Notes: generated by a model from the letters alone, not told the origin. DNA of 64,000 nucleotides from Marinobacter halotolerans (GCF_008795985.1 NZ_VMHP01000002.1:1-64000), one strand, 5' to 3'; numbered from the stretch's first letter, positions 1 through 10,216 are shown. A program made the numbers and translations.

Positions 1-108
1 TAGCGGTCTGGAACCACCTGATCCCATCCCGAACTCAGCCGTGAAACAGACCAGCGCCGATGGTAGTGTGGCTTCTGCCCATGTGAGAGTAGGTCATCGT
101 CAGGCTCC
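1..108 (+). rRNA. rrf: 5S ribosomal RNA, 3' portion
   Basis: The first about 108 bases match the body and 3' end of a bacterial 5S rRNA: the CCCATCCCGAACTCAG loop near 25-40, the CGCCGATGGTAGTG segment near 54-67 and the GAGAGTAGGTCATCGTCAGG end near 84-104. A few bases of the 5' strand lie before the window, so the gene is partial. The rest of the rRNA operon must lie upstream. Confidence 0.93.
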
Positions 109-115
109 TAATACC

Positions 116-150
116 AAAAACCCCAGTTCGGATACGGACTGGGGTTTTTT
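116..150 (+). terminator. Rho-independent terminator of the rRNA operon
   Basis: CCCCAGT at 121-127 pairs with ACTGGGG at 138-144. The arms are flanked by an A-run (116-120) and a six-T run (145-150). It lies a few bases after the 5S gene and before leuA. Confidence 0.9.
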
Positions 151-233
151 ATTGCCTGGGGAAAATCCACTGGCCTGACGGGTGAATGTTATACTCTGGA
201 TCAAAAGCCCGATAAAACCCTGCGGAGCGTCTC

Positions 234-1784
234 ATGACTGCAAGTGACCATCTCATCATTTTCGACACCACACTCCGTGACGGTGAACAGAGCCCCGGTG
301 CAACCATGACAAAGGGCGAAAAGCTGCGCATCGCCCGGGTACTGGAAAAGCTTCGGGTGGATGTTATCGAGGCCGGTTTCGCGATCGCCAGCCAGGGTGA
401 TTTTGAGGCCGTAAAGTCCATTGCCGAGAGCATTAAAGAATCCACTGTCTGCAGTCTCGCCCGCGCGCTGGATAAGGACATCGACCGCGCGGCGGAAGCG
501 GTGCGGCCAGCGGCAAGATCCCGTATTCATACCTTTATTGCCACCTCGCCGATTCATATGAAGCACAAGCTTCAGATGCAGCCTGATGAGGTAGTCGAGC
601 AGGCGGTTCGCGCCATTAAACGGGCTCGAAGCCATGTCGATGACGTTGAGTTCTCCTGTGAAGATGCCGGCCGTTCGGAGCTGGATTTTCTGTGTCGTGT
701 TATTGAGGCTGCAATTGACGCAGGTGCCACCACTATTAATATCCCGGACACCGTAGGCTATGCCATTCCGGAGCAGTTTGGTGAGACCATAAAGCAGCTT
801 CTTAATCGCATTCCCAACGCCGACAAAGCCATATTCTCGGTACACTGCCATAATGACCTAGGTCTCGCTGTTGCCAATTCCCTGGCTGCCGTGAGTAGTG
901 GCGCGCGTCAGGTGGAGTGCACCATTAACGGCCTCGGTGAGCGGGCAGGTAACGCGTCGCTGGAAGAAATCGTCATGGCGGTTCGTACCCGCCAGGACCT
1001 CTTCACTATCGATACCCGTATCGATACCCAACACATCGTGCCTGCCTCCCGTTTAGTGTCGACCATTACCGGATTTCCGGTGCAGCCTAACAAAGCGATT
1101 GTGGGCGCAAATGCATTTGCTCACGAATCCGGTATCCATCAGGATGGTGTGCTTAAGCATCGTGAGACCTACGAAATCATGCGGGCCCAGGATGTGGGCT
1201 GGCATACCAACAGTCTGGTGCTGGGCAAACATTCTGGCCGCAATGCGTTCCGATCCAGGTTGCTCGAGTTGGGCATCCAGTTCGACACCGAGACCGAGCT
1301 CAATGAAGCTTTTACACGATTCAAGGCAATGGCGGACTTGAAGCATGAAATCTTCGATGAAGACTTACAGGCCATCGCCAGTGATACCCGCCAGAAGGAA
1401 GAAGAAGGGCGGTTTGGTCTGGTTTGCATGCAGGTATGTTCTGAAACAGGGGTTGTGCCTCGGGCGTCGCTGACCCTGACCGTGGATGGCAGCGAACACA
1501 AGGTGGAGGCGGAAGGAAGCGGCCCGGTTGATGCCACGTTCAAGGCGATCGAGTCGCTGGTAGACTCCGGATGCAACCTGCAGCTCTATTCAGTGAACAA
1601 TATAACGAGCGGTACCGATGCACAGGGTGAGGTTACCGTTCGTCTCGAGCGTGGCGGGCGGATTGTAAACGGCATCGGCGCCGATACCGATATTATTATT
1701 GCCTCCGCCAAAGCGTATATCGAGGCTCTGAACCTGATCACTCGCGGAGCTGAGCGCCGGCATCCTCAAGGGGCTGACGTTTGA
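234..1784 (+). CDS. leuA: 2-isopropylmalate synthase
   Basis: Condenses acetyl-CoA with 2-oxoisovalerate in the first committed step of leucine synthesis. The 516-residue product is the usual length of the bacterial LeuA type. The N-terminal TIM barrel starts with [13 protein letters not shown] (about residues 10-22), where D and R are catalytic, and has the metal-binding HCHND at 204-208. The last roughly 120 residues form the leucine-responsive regulatory domain, so feedback inhibition is expected. The gene stands alone between the rRNA terminator and the holD-like/rimI pair. Homocitrate and citramalate synthases share the barrel, but length and motifs favour LeuA. Confidence 0.93.
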   Translation: MTASDHLIIFDTTLRDGEQSPGATMTKGEKLRIARVLEKLRVDVIEAGFAIASQGDFEAVKSIAESIKESTVCSLARALDKDIDRAAEAVRPAARSRIHTFIATSPIHMKHKLQMQPDEVVEQAVRAIKRARSHVDDVEFSCEDAGRSELDFLCRVIEAAIDAGATTINIPDTVGYAIPEQFGETIKQLLNRIPNADKAIFSVHCHNDLGLAVANSLAAVSSGARQVECTINGLGERAGNASLEEIVMAVRTRQDLFTIDTRIDTQHIVPASRLVSTITGFPVQPNKAIVGANAFAHESGIHQDGVLKHRETYEIMRAQDVGWHTNSLVLGKHSGRNAFRSRLLELGIQFDTETELNEAFTRFKAMADLKHEIFDEDLQAIASDTRQKEEEGRFGLVCMQVCSETGVVPRASLTLTVDGSEHKVEAEGSGPVDATFKAIESLVDSGCNLQLYSVNNITSGTDAQGEVTVRLERGGRIVNGIGADTDIIIASAKAYIEALNLITRGAERRHPQGADV

Positions 1785-1819
1785 TCGATAGCATGACATC
1801 CCTGAAGGCGGACGCTTGA

Positions 1820-2599
1820 ATGATGGATTCTGAAGCACACAGGCAGTTTTATCTGGCAGCCGCGGGCATCCGGATGTGGTACGCCAAGCGTCCGCTACCC
1901 GGTGCGGCGCCCAGTGCCGACTACCAGTTTACCGCTGATGAAACCTCAGAACCTGACGCCGTTTACAGTGAGCCGGAGGCCGTGGCAACTCCTGTTGTGA
2001 GGGCGAAGCCAGCAAAGGCGGCGCAGCCGACGCCAGTCCGTTCCCGATCAGTGGACCTTCAATCGCTGATGACCCCGCAGTCCGGGTCCTCCGCCGAGCT
2101 CCGGGTAGAGGGAGGCACAAGCGCACTCGAAAGCGAGGAGGTCACCGCTCCCATAGCCTCGGAGGCGCGGCCGACCATTCATGCTAACCTGGCTCTTTGG
2201 GTCACGGCCGATTATGTTCTTATCAGCCAATGGTCGGATGAAGCGAGCGAGCGTTTGCAGGACACCCTGGCAAGAAATCTGCTCAGCGCGTTGGGGCAGT
2301 CAGATGTTGGTGAGCGCTCGGTGCTGCGCTGGCCGGTTTTCCGTAATCCCAGTATTCCGGGGAATTCCCCGGAAAATTTTCAGCAGGTTTTGTCCCGCTG
2401 CCTCTCGTCCTGTCAGGAGCGGTCCATCATTTTGCTCGGTGCGCTGAGCGGTGAGCAGCAGGAGCAGCGGGAACATTGTCTTCAGGCGGCACTGCCGCAG
2501 GTTGGAGTGGATTTTCCCTGTTCGCTGGCCGAGATTGCCGCCACTCCCGCACACAAGCGGGATTTGTGGAATGCTCTTAAATCCCGTTATACCTTGTGA
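1820..2599 (+). CDS. Putative divergent DNA polymerase III psi subunit (HolD-like)
   Basis: A 259-residue protein without a strong family signature. Two short segments resemble E. coli HolD (psi, the clamp-loader accessory subunit): an N-terminal AAAGIRMWYAKRPLPG (residues 13-28; E. coli has a GI-x-x-W-x-x-RRP segment there) and a C-terminal SLAEIAATPAHKRDLWNAL. Between them lies a low-complexity Ala/Pro/Glu-rich stretch (about 35-110) that E. coli HolD lacks, which explains the greater length. The next gene 6 bp downstream is rimI, as in the E. coli holD-rimI pair, with prfC following. The assignment rests on weak local similarity plus synteny and should be treated as a hypothesis. Confidence 0.5.
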   Translation: MMDSEAHRQFYLAAAGIRMWYAKRPLPGAAPSADYQFTADETSEPDAVYSEPEAVATPVVRAKPAKAAQPTPVRSRSVDLQSLMTPQSGSSAELRVEGGTSALESEEVTAPIASEARPTIHANLALWVTADYVLISQWSDEASERLQDTLARNLLSALGQSDVGERSVLRWPVFRNPSIPGNSPENFQQVLSRCLSSCQERSIILLGALSGEQQEQREHCLQAALPQVGVDFPCSLAEIAATPAHKRDLWNALKSRYTL

Positions 2600-2605
2600 T
2601 CGATT

Positions 2606-3094
2606 GTGTCTGCTTCTTATCACGCCATTGAATCCCTCAGACGGTCCGTTCGTCCCCTCCATGAAAGTGATTTGCCGGTGGTGCTTGAGATTGAGCGCAC
2701 CGGCTACTCCTATCCCTGGTCGGAGACGGTGTTCCGGGATTGCTTTCAGCCTAACTACAGACTCTGGGGGGTTGAGGACGCCGAGGGCCTGATTGGCTAT
2801 GCGGTTGTAGCCTATATGGTCGATGAGGCTCATTTGCTGAACATCTGCATCTCTTCACGGCATCGTCGATCGGGGCTGGCGCGTTTCCTTTTGCGTTTTC
2901 TGGCCCGTGAAGCGCTCAAGGACGGGATGGCCCGGGTGCTTCTTGAGGTTAGAGTCAGCAACCTGTCCGCGGCTAACCTCTACCTGTCGGAGGGGTTTGA
3001 GCAGATCGGCCGCCGCCCGGGCTATTACCCGTCCTCGTCCGGGCGCGAAGATGCCCATGTGCTGTCGTTATCTTTGCCGGGTTCAGAGATGTGA
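2606..3094 (+). CDS. rimI: Ribosomal protein S18-alanine N-acetyltransferase
   Basis: GNAT-family enzyme that acetylates the N-terminal alanine of ribosomal protein S18. The 162-residue product shows the acetyl-CoA-binding segment SSRHRRSGLARFLLRFL (about residues 86-102) and the C-terminal NLYLSEGFEQIGRRPGYY typical of RimI. A GTG start at 2606 follows the stop of the HolD-like gene by 6 bp, so the two are probably co-transcribed. An internal ATG near 2662 would remove about 18 residues but would cut into the start of the conserved domain. Confidence 0.85.
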   Translation: MSASYHAIESLRRSVRPLHESDLPVVLEIERTGYSYPWSETVFRDCFQPNYRLWGVEDAEGLIGYAVVAYMVDEAHLLNICISSRHRRSGLARFLLRFLAREALKDGMARVLLEVRVSNLSAANLYLSEGFEQIGRRPGYYPSSSGREDAHVLSLSLPGSEM

Positions 3095-3179
3095 CCCTCT
3101 ACCGGTTCGCGTCATTGCGCTAATATCCTTATAATGACGACCGTTTTTTCAGCCTCCTCCAGTCGGATTTTTGCTACCT

Positions 3180-4760
3180 ATGACAAGCCTGTCCAGCGAA
3201 GTCGATAACCGTCGAACATTTGCCATCATTTCCCACCCGGATGCCGGTAAGACCACCATTACGGAAAAAGTCCTGCTGTTTGGTCAGGCCATCCAGAAAG
3301 CGGGCACCGTTAAAGGCAAAAAGTCCGGTCAGCATGCCAAGTCCGACTGGATGGAAATGGAAAAAGAGAGGGGCATCTCGGTTACTACCTCGGTGATGCA
3401 GTTCCCCTATAGCGGGCGGCTGGTCAACCTGCTGGACACCCCTGGTCACGAAGACTTCTCTGAGGACACCTATCGCACCCTGACGGCCGTGGACTCCTGC
3501 CTGATGGTTATCGACAGTGCCAAGGGTGTCGAGGAGCGGACCATCAAGCTGATGGAGGTTACCCGATTACGGGATACCCCGATTATCACCTTCATGAACA
3601 AGCTTGACCGCGACACCCGGGACCCGGTGGAGCTTATGGACGAGGTCGAGGATGTTCTGAAAATTGCCTGCGCGCCGGTTACCTGGCCTATCGGCAACGG
3701 CAAGAATTTCAAGGGCGTCTATCACCTGTTACGGGATGAGATCATTCTGTACCAATCGGGGCAGGGCCACATGATTCAGGAAGAGCGCATCATCAAGGGC
3801 CTGGACAATCCGGAGCTTGAAGAGGTGATCGGCGCATGGGCATCGGAGCTCCGGGACGAGATCGAGCTGGTGAAGGGTGCCTCCCATGATTTTGATTACG
3901 ACGCCTTCCGTGCTGGCGAGCTGACGCCCGTGTTTTTCGGTACGGCATTGGGCAATTTTGGTGTCGACCATATGCTGGACGGGCTGGTGGAATGGGCACC
4001 GACACCCCAGCCCCGCGAGACGGACACCCGTCTTGTCGAGCCGGCAGAGGATATGTTCTCCGGATTCGTCTTCAAGATTCAGGCAAATATGGACCCCCAG
4101 CACCGGGATCGCGTGGCGTTTATGCGTATTGTGTCGGGAAAATACTACCAGGGCATGAAAGCACGTCATGTCCGTATCGGCAAGGACGTGCGGTTTTCGG
4201 ACGCGCTGACGTTCATGGCCGGAGACCGGGAGCAGGCCGGTGAGGCCTTTGCCGGCGACATTATTGGCTTGCACAACCATGGCACCATCCAGCTGGGCGA
4301 TACCTTCACCGCCGGCGAGGACATGAAGTTCACCGGCATCCCCAATTTCGCCCCCGAACTCTTCCGTCGGATACGCCTGAAAGACCCGCTGAAAGCCAAA
4401 CAGCTTCAGAAAGGCCTGATACAGCTTGCGGAAGAGGGTGCTGTTCAGGTCTTCCGACCGCTGGCCAATAACGACCTGATCGTCGGTGCTGTGGGTGTGC
4501 TTCAGTTTGACGTGGTCGTCAGCAGGCTGAAGAGCGAGTACAAAGTGGATGCCATGTACGAGCCGATCAACGTTGCCACGGCGCGTTGGGTAACCAGCGA
4601 TGACGAACGCAAACTGGACGAATTCGAGCGCAAGGCCAATGATAATCTGGCGTTGGATGGCAGTGACCGACTGGCGTATATCGCGCCAACCATGGTAAAC
4701 CTGCAGTTGGCGCAGGAACGGTACCCGGATATCCGATTCCATAAAACCCGAGAGCAATAA
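3180..4760 (+). CDS. prfC: Peptide chain release factor 3
   Basis: Translational GTPase that recycles RF1/RF2 from the ribosome after peptide release. GTP-binding motifs are clear: HPDAGKTT (about residues 19-26), DTPGHEDF and NKLD. The sequence aligns along its whole length with the E. coli protein (about 526 against 529 residues). I chose the ATG at 3180; an in-frame TTG at 3171 would add three residues. It follows rimI by 85 bp and may have its own promoter in the AT-rich gap. Confidence 0.96.
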   Translation: MTSLSSEVDNRRTFAIISHPDAGKTTITEKVLLFGQAIQKAGTVKGKKSGQHAKSDWMEMEKERGISVTTSVMQFPYSGRLVNLLDTPGHEDFSEDTYRTLTAVDSCLMVIDSAKGVEERTIKLMEVTRLRDTPIITFMNKLDRDTRDPVELMDEVEDVLKIACAPVTWPIGNGKNFKGVYHLLRDEIILYQSGQGHMIQEERIIKGLDNPELEEVIGAWASELRDEIELVKGASHDFDYDAFRAGELTPVFFGTALGNFGVDHMLDGLVEWAPTPQPRETDTRLVEPAEDMFSGFVFKIQANMDPQHRDRVAFMRIVSGKYYQGMKARHVRIGKDVRFSDALTFMAGDREQAGEAFAGDIIGLHNHGTIQLGDTFTAGEDMKFTGIPNFAPELFRRIRLKDPLKAKQLQKGLIQLAEEGAVQVFRPLANNDLIVGAVGVLQFDVVVSRLKSEYKVDAMYEPINVATARWVTSDDERKLDEFERKANDNLALDGSDRLAYIAPTMVNLQLAQERYPDIRFHKTREQ

Positions 4761-4776
4761 TTGCCCGGAGAACGGC

Positions 4777-5565
4777 ATGCGGCTGATTGATGCACATTGC
4801 CACTTTGACTTTCCCTTTTTCGATCAACGGCGAAGGTCTGTTCTGGAGGAGGCGCGGACGCTGGGATTATCCCATCTGGTGATTCCAGGTGTCCGCCGCC
4901 CCGACTGGGCGCGCGTCAGTCGTGTCGCCTCGGAATACGACGGTGTCTATTACTGTCTGGGGATCCATCCCTGGTTTGTTGATGAGCACGTGACGGATGA
5001 CCTTCACGCGCTGGAGCAGTGCTTCAGGAATCGGCCAGACCGTCTTGTCGCTCTGGGTGAATGCGGCCTTGACCGCTGTCATGGCACCCTTGCCCAGCAG
5101 TATCCCTGGTTTGAGGCGCAGATAGACATTGCGGCCCGATTCCACGTGCCGCTGGTGATTCACTCGGTCAGAACCCATGATGAGGTGATCGAGGTGCTCA
5201 AGCGCAAACAGTTTGGCGGCAGGGTTCTGGTGCATGGTTTTTCCGGCAGTTATCAGCAGGCCTGCAAACTGGTGGATCTGGGTTGTTTTATCGGCGTTGG
5301 CGGCATAGTGACGATGGATCGGGCAAAAAAGAGCCTTGATACCATGGCCAGGCTGCCGGTGGACTCGCTGGTTCTGGAAACGGATGCGCCGGATATGGCG
5401 CCCCAGGGCGTTGCGGCGGGCGAAAACTCACCGATCTATCTGCCCCGCATACTGGCTGCGCTTGCCGAGCTTCGGGGTACTGACACTGAAGATCTCGGCC
5501 GGGCTCTGCTTTGCAATGTGCAGCGTCTGTATGGCTGGGATGAAATCGGTCCGTCGGAACGATAG
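4777..5565 (+). CDS. TatD-family metal-dependent hydrolase
   Basis: A 262-residue metallo-hydrolase of the TatD DNase family. The metal-binding DAHCHFD (H7, H9), GECGLD (E95) and the late histidine and aspartate positions (VIHSVRTHDE, VHGFSGS, ETDAPDM) are all present. Related E. coli proteins are TatD, YcfH and YjjV; yjjV lies near prfC in some gammaproteobacteria, so this is probably the YjjV-type paralogue. It starts 16 bp after prfC and is likely in the same operon. The exact substrate is not shown by the sequence. Confidence 0.88.
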   Translation: MRLIDAHCHFDFPFFDQRRRSVLEEARTLGLSHLVIPGVRRPDWARVSRVASEYDGVYYCLGIHPWFVDEHVTDDLHALEQCFRNRPDRLVALGECGLDRCHGTLAQQYPWFEAQIDIAARFHVPLVIHSVRTHDEVIEVLKRKQFGGRVLVHGFSGSYQQACKLVDLGCFIGVGGIVTMDRAKKSLDTMARLPVDSLVLETDAPDMAPQGVAAGENSPIYLPRILAALAELRGTDTEDLGRALLCNVQRLYGWDEIGPSER

Positions 5566-5791
5566 AGGCGAGCCATCCGGAATAGGTGAATCTCGAAACA
5601 CCGCTGTGCGGGGTTGGTTTTCCCATATTGTTCGGATATACTTCGCGCCCTGGCTTTTCAAGGCGATGTCATCATCTCAGCCCCGAATGATGTCACTGCC
5701 GCACATATACAGGTAAAAGATCTCCTCCGGATGCAACGCATTGCCGGTGGTGGTTTTTAACGTTTCTTATATAGCGTTCAAGGCGGAATCA

Positions 5792-6220
5792 ATGAAGACT
5801 CTGAGTGCGAAACCAGAAACAGTAACACGTGACTGGTACGTTGTAGACGCAGCCGGCAAGACGCTGGGTCGTCTGTCAACCGAAATCGCCCGTCGTCTGC
5901 GGGGCAAGCATAAAGCTGAGTATACCCCTCACGTCGACACTGGCGATTACATTGTAGTTATCAATGCCAGCCAGGTACGGGTTACCGGCAAGAAAGCATC
6001 TGCGAAGATGTATTACAGCCATACCGGTTTTCCGGGTGGAATCAAGTCCATCAACTTCGAGAAGCTGATCGACAAGGCTCCTGAGCAAATCATTCAGAAG
6101 TCTGTCAAAGGCATGCTTCCCAATGGCCCGCTCGGTCGTGCCATGTTCAAGAAGCTGAAAATTTATGCCGGCGCTGAGCATCCTCATGCAGCCCAGCAGC
6201 CCAAAGAACTCGACATTTAA
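5792..6220 (+). CDS. rplM: 50S ribosomal protein L13
   Basis: 142 residues beginning [20 protein letters not shown], a full-length match to bacterial L13, an early-assembling protein of the large subunit. I use the ATG at 5792 because it gives the universal N-terminus; the open frame extends upstream to 5741 without similarity. The 226-bp gap after the TatD-family gene is AT-rich and probably holds the promoter of the rplM-rpsI operon. Confidence 0.97.
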   Translation: MKTLSAKPETVTRDWYVVDAAGKTLGRLSTEIARRLRGKHKAEYTPHVDTGDYIVVINASQVRVTGKKASAKMYYSHTGFPGGIKSINFEKLIDKAPEQIIQKSVKGMLPNGPLGRAMFKKLKIYAGAEHPHAAQQPKELDI

Positions 6221-6232
6221 CGGAAGGCGGAT

Positions 6233-6625
6233 ATGTCTGTAGCACAAAATTACGGTACTGGTCGCCGCAAAACATCCACGGCTCGGGTTTTTATCAAGCC
6301 GGGAAGCGGTAACATCTCAATCAACGGTCGTTCTCTTGACCAGTTTTTCGGTCGGGACACCTTGCGCATGATCGTTCGTCAGCCCCTGGTGGTTGCCGAT
6401 TCAACTGATCGGTTCGACATCAATATCACCGTTAAAGGCGGTGGTAGCAGCGGCCAGGCCGGCGCAATCCGCCACGGCCTGACCCGCGCGCTGATGGATT
6501 ACGATGAGACTCTGCGTCCTGCCCTGCGTAAAGAGGGTTATGTGACTCGTGACGCTCGTAAGGTTGAGCGTAAGAAAGTTGGTCTTCGCAAGGCGCGTAA
6601 GCGTCCGCAGTTCTCCAAGCGTTAA
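6233..6625 (+). CDS. rpsI: 30S ribosomal protein S9
   Basis: 130 residues ending in the diagnostic basic tail [11 protein letters not shown], which reaches the ribosomal P site. The N-terminus [18 protein letters not shown] is typical. It lies 12 bp after rplM in the usual two-gene operon and is followed by a strong terminator. Confidence 0.97.
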   Translation: MSVAQNYGTGRRKTSTARVFIKPGSGNISINGRSLDQFFGRDTLRMIVRQPLVVADSTDRFDINITVKGGGSSGQAGAIRHGLTRALMDYDETLRPALRKEGYVTRDARKVERKKVGLRKARKRPQFSKR

Positions 6626-6642
6626 AATCGTTGGGGAAGGAT

Positions 6643-6671
6643 CAAAACCCGGCTTTATGCCGGGTTTTTTG
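6643..6671 (+). terminator. Rho-independent terminator of rplM-rpsI
   Basis: AAAACCCGGC at 6644-6653 pairs with GCCGGGTTTT starting at 6659, followed by a T-run. It lies 18 bp after the rpsI stop. Confidence 0.9.
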
Positions 6672-6750
6672 TTGTCTGGACGATGAATGGCCCCGCGGAT
6701 TTTCGATGGCCTGCCGGGCTGCCTTGAGCCTTTCTGACTTGTAAGGGCGT

Positions 6751-6782
6751 GGTAATTTCATTACCATTTGAGCGCTTATAAT
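6751..6782 (+). promoter_or_regulatory. Putative petABC promoter with overlapping inverted repeat
   Basis: A perfect inverted repeat GGTAAT-TTC-ATTACC (6751-6765) lies just upstream of TATAAT (6777-6782), about 80 bp before petA. No good -35 consensus is seen at the right spacing; the repeat occupies that place, which would suit an activator or repressor site. Inference from position only. Confidence 0.4.
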
Positions 6783-6860
6783 TTTGGGTTGTGAAGTCCT
6801 TTTCGATGTGCAGTTTTTGAGAAAACAAAGCTGTATGTCGCCTGATGGGAGAAAACCATA

Positions 6861-7457
6861 ATGAATAATGGCGACGTTAGCCAGGGCAGACGCCGGTTTC
6901 TGATCGGTGCCACGTCCGTGGTGGGTGGTGTCGGCGTCGTCGGTGCGGCCGTTCCTTTCGTAGCATCCTGGAATCCCAGTGCAAAAGCGGAAGCAGCCGG
7001 TGCACCGGTCACCGTCAATGTCAGCAAGATTGAAATGGGTCAGCAGATTACCGTCGAATGGCGGGGCAAGCCCGTATGGCTTATCCGCCGTAACGAGAGA
7101 ATGTTGGAGAGCATCGAAAAGCTCAACGACGTTGTGCGTGACCCCAACTCCACCGAGCCCCAGCAGCCCCCCTATATCGATAATATTTATCGCTCTCTGG
7201 AACCGGAACTGGCAGTTCTGGTCGGTTTGTGTACCCACCTTGGGTGTGTACCTTCCTATCGGCCGGAAGTAGCCCCGGCTGACCTGGGCGAAGATTGGCT
7301 TGGCGGTCTGTTCTGTCCGTGTCACGGTTCCAAGTACGATATGGCCGGCCGCGTTTATTCGGCGCAGCCAGCACCGCTGAACCTGGAGGTGCCACCTTAT
7401 CGTCATGACGATGAGTCAAACATCACGGTGGGTCTTGATCCCGAGGGGGCAGCGTAA
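6861..7457 (+). CDS. petA: Ubiquinol-cytochrome c reductase iron-sulfur (Rieske) subunit
   Basis: The Rieske protein of the cytochrome bc1 complex passes electrons from ubiquinol to cytochrome c1 on the periplasmic side. The 198-residue product has an N-terminal RRRFLIGATS Tat-like signal and anchor (about residues 10-35). The two cluster-binding boxes are CTHLGC (124-129) and CPCHGS (152-157). Its stop overlaps the petB start, so petABC is one operon. Confidence 0.96.
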   Translation: MNNGDVSQGRRRFLIGATSVVGGVGVVGAAVPFVASWNPSAKAEAAGAPVTVNVSKIEMGQQITVEWRGKPVWLIRRNERMLESIEKLNDVVRDPNSTEPQQPPYIDNIYRSLEPELAVLVGLCTHLGCVPSYRPEVAPADLGEDWLGGLFCPCHGSKYDMAGRVYSAQPAPLNLEVPPYRHDDESNITVGLDPEGAA

Positions 7458-8689
7458 TGAACAAGCTACTTAACTGGGTCGACGAGCGGCTACCGGTCGT
7501 TGATGCCTGGAATAAGCACGTCGGAAAGTACTACGCGCCGAAAAACTTCAACGTTTGGTATTTTTTTGGCTCTCTGGCCATGCTGGTGCTGGTCAATCAG
7601 CTTATCACCGGTATCTGGCTGACCATGAGTTACAACCCCAGCGCGGAGGGCGCCTTTGCTTCCGTTGAGTACATCATGCGGGATGTGCAGTGGGGCTGGC
7701 TTCTGCGTTATCTGCATTCCACCGGCGCCTCGGCTTTTTTTGTGGTGGTCTATCTCCACATGTTCCGTGCGCTGATGTACGGCTCCTATCAGAAGCCCAG
7801 GGAGTTGATCTGGATCTTCGGCATGCTCATCTATCTTGTGCTGATGGCTGAAGCCTTCATGGGCTATCTTCTGCCCTGGGGCCAGATGTCCTACTGGGGT
7901 GCCCAGGTTATTGTGAACCTGTTTGGTGCTATTCCGGTGATCGGTGACGATCTTTCCCTGTGGATTCGTGGTGATTATCTGATCTCGGGTATCACTTTGA
8001 ACCGCTTCTTTGCGCTACACGTGGTCGCCTTGCCGATTGTTCTGCTAGGCCTGGTGGTTCTTCACATTCTGGCTCTGCATGAAGTTGGTTCCAACAACCC
8101 AGACGGTATCGATATCAAGAAGAACAAGGACGAGAACGGTATTCCGAAAGACGGCATCCCTTTCCATCCTTACTACACTGTGCATGACCTGATGGGCGTG
8201 GGCGTGTTCTTCTTTATCTTCTTTGTTGTGGTGTTTTTCTTCCCGGAGATGGGCGGTCTGTTCCTTGAGAAACCGAACTTCCAGCCGGCCAACCCCTTGC
8301 AGACGCCGGAACACATCGCTCCTGTCTGGTATTTCACGCCTTTCTACGCAATGCTGCGGGCGGTGACCGTTGACTTCATTGGTCTGCCTGCCAAGTTCTG
8401 GGGTGTGATGGTAATGGGTGGTGCGATTGCCATTCTGTTTGTCGTGCCCTGGCTCGACCGATCACCGGTCCGTTCCATGCGCTACAAAGGAATGCTGAGT
8501 CGCAGTGCCCTGGCGATCTTTGTGTTGAGCTTCATCATTCTTGGTTACCTCGGCCTTGTGCCGGCGACAGCTGGACGCACCACGGTTGCCCAGATCCTGA
8601 CGGTATTCTATTTCCTCTTCTTTCTTCTCATGCCGTTCTACACGCGGATGGAGAAAACAAAGCCAGTACCAGAAAGGGTGACAGGATAA
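7457..8689 (+). CDS. petB: Ubiquinol-cytochrome c reductase cytochrome b
   Basis: The 410-residue multi-pass membrane subunit that binds both b hemes and the quinol sites. It has about eight hydrophobic helices and the conserved histidine-bearing segments RYLHSTGASAFFVVVYLHM and FALHVVALPIVLLG. The Qo-site segment appears as the PEHIAPVWYF region. It is full length and overlaps petA and petC by one base each, which points to translational coupling. Confidence 0.97.
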   Translation: MNKLLNWVDERLPVVDAWNKHVGKYYAPKNFNVWYFFGSLAMLVLVNQLITGIWLTMSYNPSAEGAFASVEYIMRDVQWGWLLRYLHSTGASAFFVVVYLHMFRALMYGSYQKPRELIWIFGMLIYLVLMAEAFMGYLLPWGQMSYWGAQVIVNLFGAIPVIGDDLSLWIRGDYLISGITLNRFFALHVVALPIVLLGLVVLHILALHEVGSNNPDGIDIKKNKDENGIPKDGIPFHPYYTVHDLMGVGVFFFIFFVVVFFFPEMGGLFLEKPNFQPANPLQTPEHIAPVWYFTPFYAMLRAVTVDFIGLPAKFWGVMVMGGAIAILFVVPWLDRSPVRSMRYKGMLSRSALAIFVLSFIILGYLGLVPATAGRTTVAQILTVFYFLFFLLMPFYTRMEKTKPVPERVTG

Positions 8690-9444
8690 TGAAAAAGCTG
8701 ATTATTGGTCTTTTCATCTCGGTCCTGCCAGCCCTGACGCTGGCAGCTGGAGGCGCGGTGCCGCTGGACACCATGGAACCTGACCATTCCAACGATGCGT
8801 CTCTTCAGCGTGGTGCTGCGCTGTTCACCAACTACTGCATGGGCTGTCATTCCATGGAGTATGCACGCTACAAACGGGTCGCCGAAGATCTCGATATTCC
8901 TCAGGAGCTATACGAGGAGAACCTGATCTTTACCGGCGCCAAGATCGGCGAGCTGATGAAGAACTCCATGAAGTCGGAGATGGCGGCGGACTGGTTTGGT
9001 GCGGCGCCACCCGATCTCACGCTCGAGTCCCGGGTTCGGGGCGAGGACTGGATCTACTCCTATCTTCGTGGTTTCTACAAGGATGATTCCCGGCCGCTGG
9101 GCGTCAACAACGTGGTCTTTGAAAACGTTGGTATGCCCCATGTAATGGCTGATCTGCAGGGATTGTGTGCGGTAGAGCCAAAGATTGGGGTTGATCCCAG
9201 TGTTGACCCGCTTAGCGGCGACGTTCGCAATGGCGAGATCTGCACCGAATGGGCTTCAGAGGGAAGCATGTCGCCGAAGGAATTCAACGCCGCGATGTAT
9301 GACCTCACAAACTTTCTGTCCTATATGGGCGATCCGGTGAAGCTTGAGCGTCACAGGCTTGGCATGTTCGTGCTGATTTTTGTGGCCATCTTCTTCGTCT
9401 TCGCCTACCTGCTCAATCGCGAGTACTGGAAGGACGTACACTAA
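8689..9444 (+). CDS. petC: Ubiquinol-cytochrome c reductase cytochrome c1
   Basis: 251 residues with a cleavable signal peptide (about residues 1-20, ending LTLAAGG), the heme-binding CMGCH (50-54), and a C-terminal membrane anchor (RLGMFVLIFVAIFFVFAYLL). It accepts electrons from the Rieske protein and delivers them to soluble or membrane-bound cytochrome c. It is the last gene of petABC and is followed by a terminator. Confidence 0.96.
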   Translation: MKKLIIGLFISVLPALTLAAGGAVPLDTMEPDHSNDASLQRGAALFTNYCMGCHSMEYARYKRVAEDLDIPQELYEENLIFTGAKIGELMKNSMKSEMAADWFGAAPPDLTLESRVRGEDWIYSYLRGFYKDDSRPLGVNNVVFENVGMPHVMADLQGLCAVEPKIGVDPSVDPLSGDVRNGEICTEWASEGSMSPKEFNAAMYDLTNFLSYMGDPVKLERHRLGMFVLIFVAIFFVFAYLLNREYWKDVH

Positions 9445-9474
9445 GTTTTCAGGTATACTGCAAGACCCTGAGTT

Positions 9475-9507
9475 CCAGCGGGCAAGTCTATAGCCCGCTG
9501 GATTTTT
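9475..9507 (+). terminator. Rho-independent terminator of petABC
   Basis: CCAGCGGGC (9475-9483) pairs perfectly with GCCCGCTGG (9493-9501), followed by ATTTTT. It lies about 30 bp after petC. Confidence 0.88.
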
Positions 9508-9553
9508 GCGTTTTTCAGGATCAATTCGGTAAGTCAAATCGTGAGGTAGTTCT

Positions 9554-10183
9554 ATGGGCGTTGTGACCAAGCGGTCATCAATGACGTTTTTCTCGGACCC
9601 GGCCAGTCATTACAGCCACAGAGTCCGTATTGTGCTGGCAGAAAAAGGCGTTACCGTTGATGTTGTCAATGTTGATCCCGACAATCCTCCCGGTGAGCTA
9701 GCCGATCTGAACCCTTACAACGCGCTGCCGACGCTGGTTGATCGTGATCTGGTTCTTTACGAGCCGAACATCATGATGGAGTACCTGGACGAGCGTTTTC
9801 CTCATCCGCCGCTTCTGCCGGTCTACCCGGTTGCCAGGGCAAACAGTCGCCTGATGATCCATCGTATCCAGAAGGACTGGTGTGGGTTGGTGGACCAGAT
9901 TCTGGCTCAGCCAAATGCCAAGGCATCTGAAGCAGCCCGGAAAGAACTCAGGGAGAGTCTTCTTGCAACGGCGCCGTTGTTCGGTGAGATGCCGTATTTC
10001 CTTTCCGAGGAATTCACCATCGTTGACTGCTGTATTGCTCCCATTCTTTGGCGCTTGCCCGCGATGGGCATTGAGCTGAACGACAAGCAGGGTAAACCTC
10101 TGCTGAAATACATGGAGAGTATGTTTGCGCGTGAAGGGTTCAAGGCCAGCCTGTCTGATCTTGAAGAAGACATTCGCAACTGA
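9554..10183 (+). CDS. sspA: Stringent starvation protein A
   Basis: An RNA-polymerase-associated protein with a glutathione-S-transferase fold (209 residues). The N-terminal thioredoxin-like half includes [21 protein letters not shown], followed by the [25 protein letters not shown] segment characteristic of SspA. It lies directly after petABC and before sspB, the usual order in Pseudomonas-type genomes. The family binds RNA polymerase rather than acting as a true transferase. Confidence 0.94.
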   Translation: MGVVTKRSSMTFFSDPASHYSHRVRIVLAEKGVTVDVVNVDPDNPPGELADLNPYNALPTLVDRDLVLYEPNIMMEYLDERFPHPPLLPVYPVARANSRLMIHRIQKDWCGLVDQILAQPNAKASEAARKELRESLLATAPLFGEMPYFLSEEFTIVDCCIAPILWRLPAMGIELNDKQGKPLLKYMESMFAREGFKASLSDLEEDIRN

Positions 10184-10216
10184 AACAGAGCCTGAAAGCG
10201 GTTCAGGAGAAAGGCA

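Noticed and set aside
3729..4778. 349-codon open frame antisense to prfC
   Set aside because: It is the shadow of a highly conserved gene in GC-rich DNA, with no ribosome site or protein-family match.
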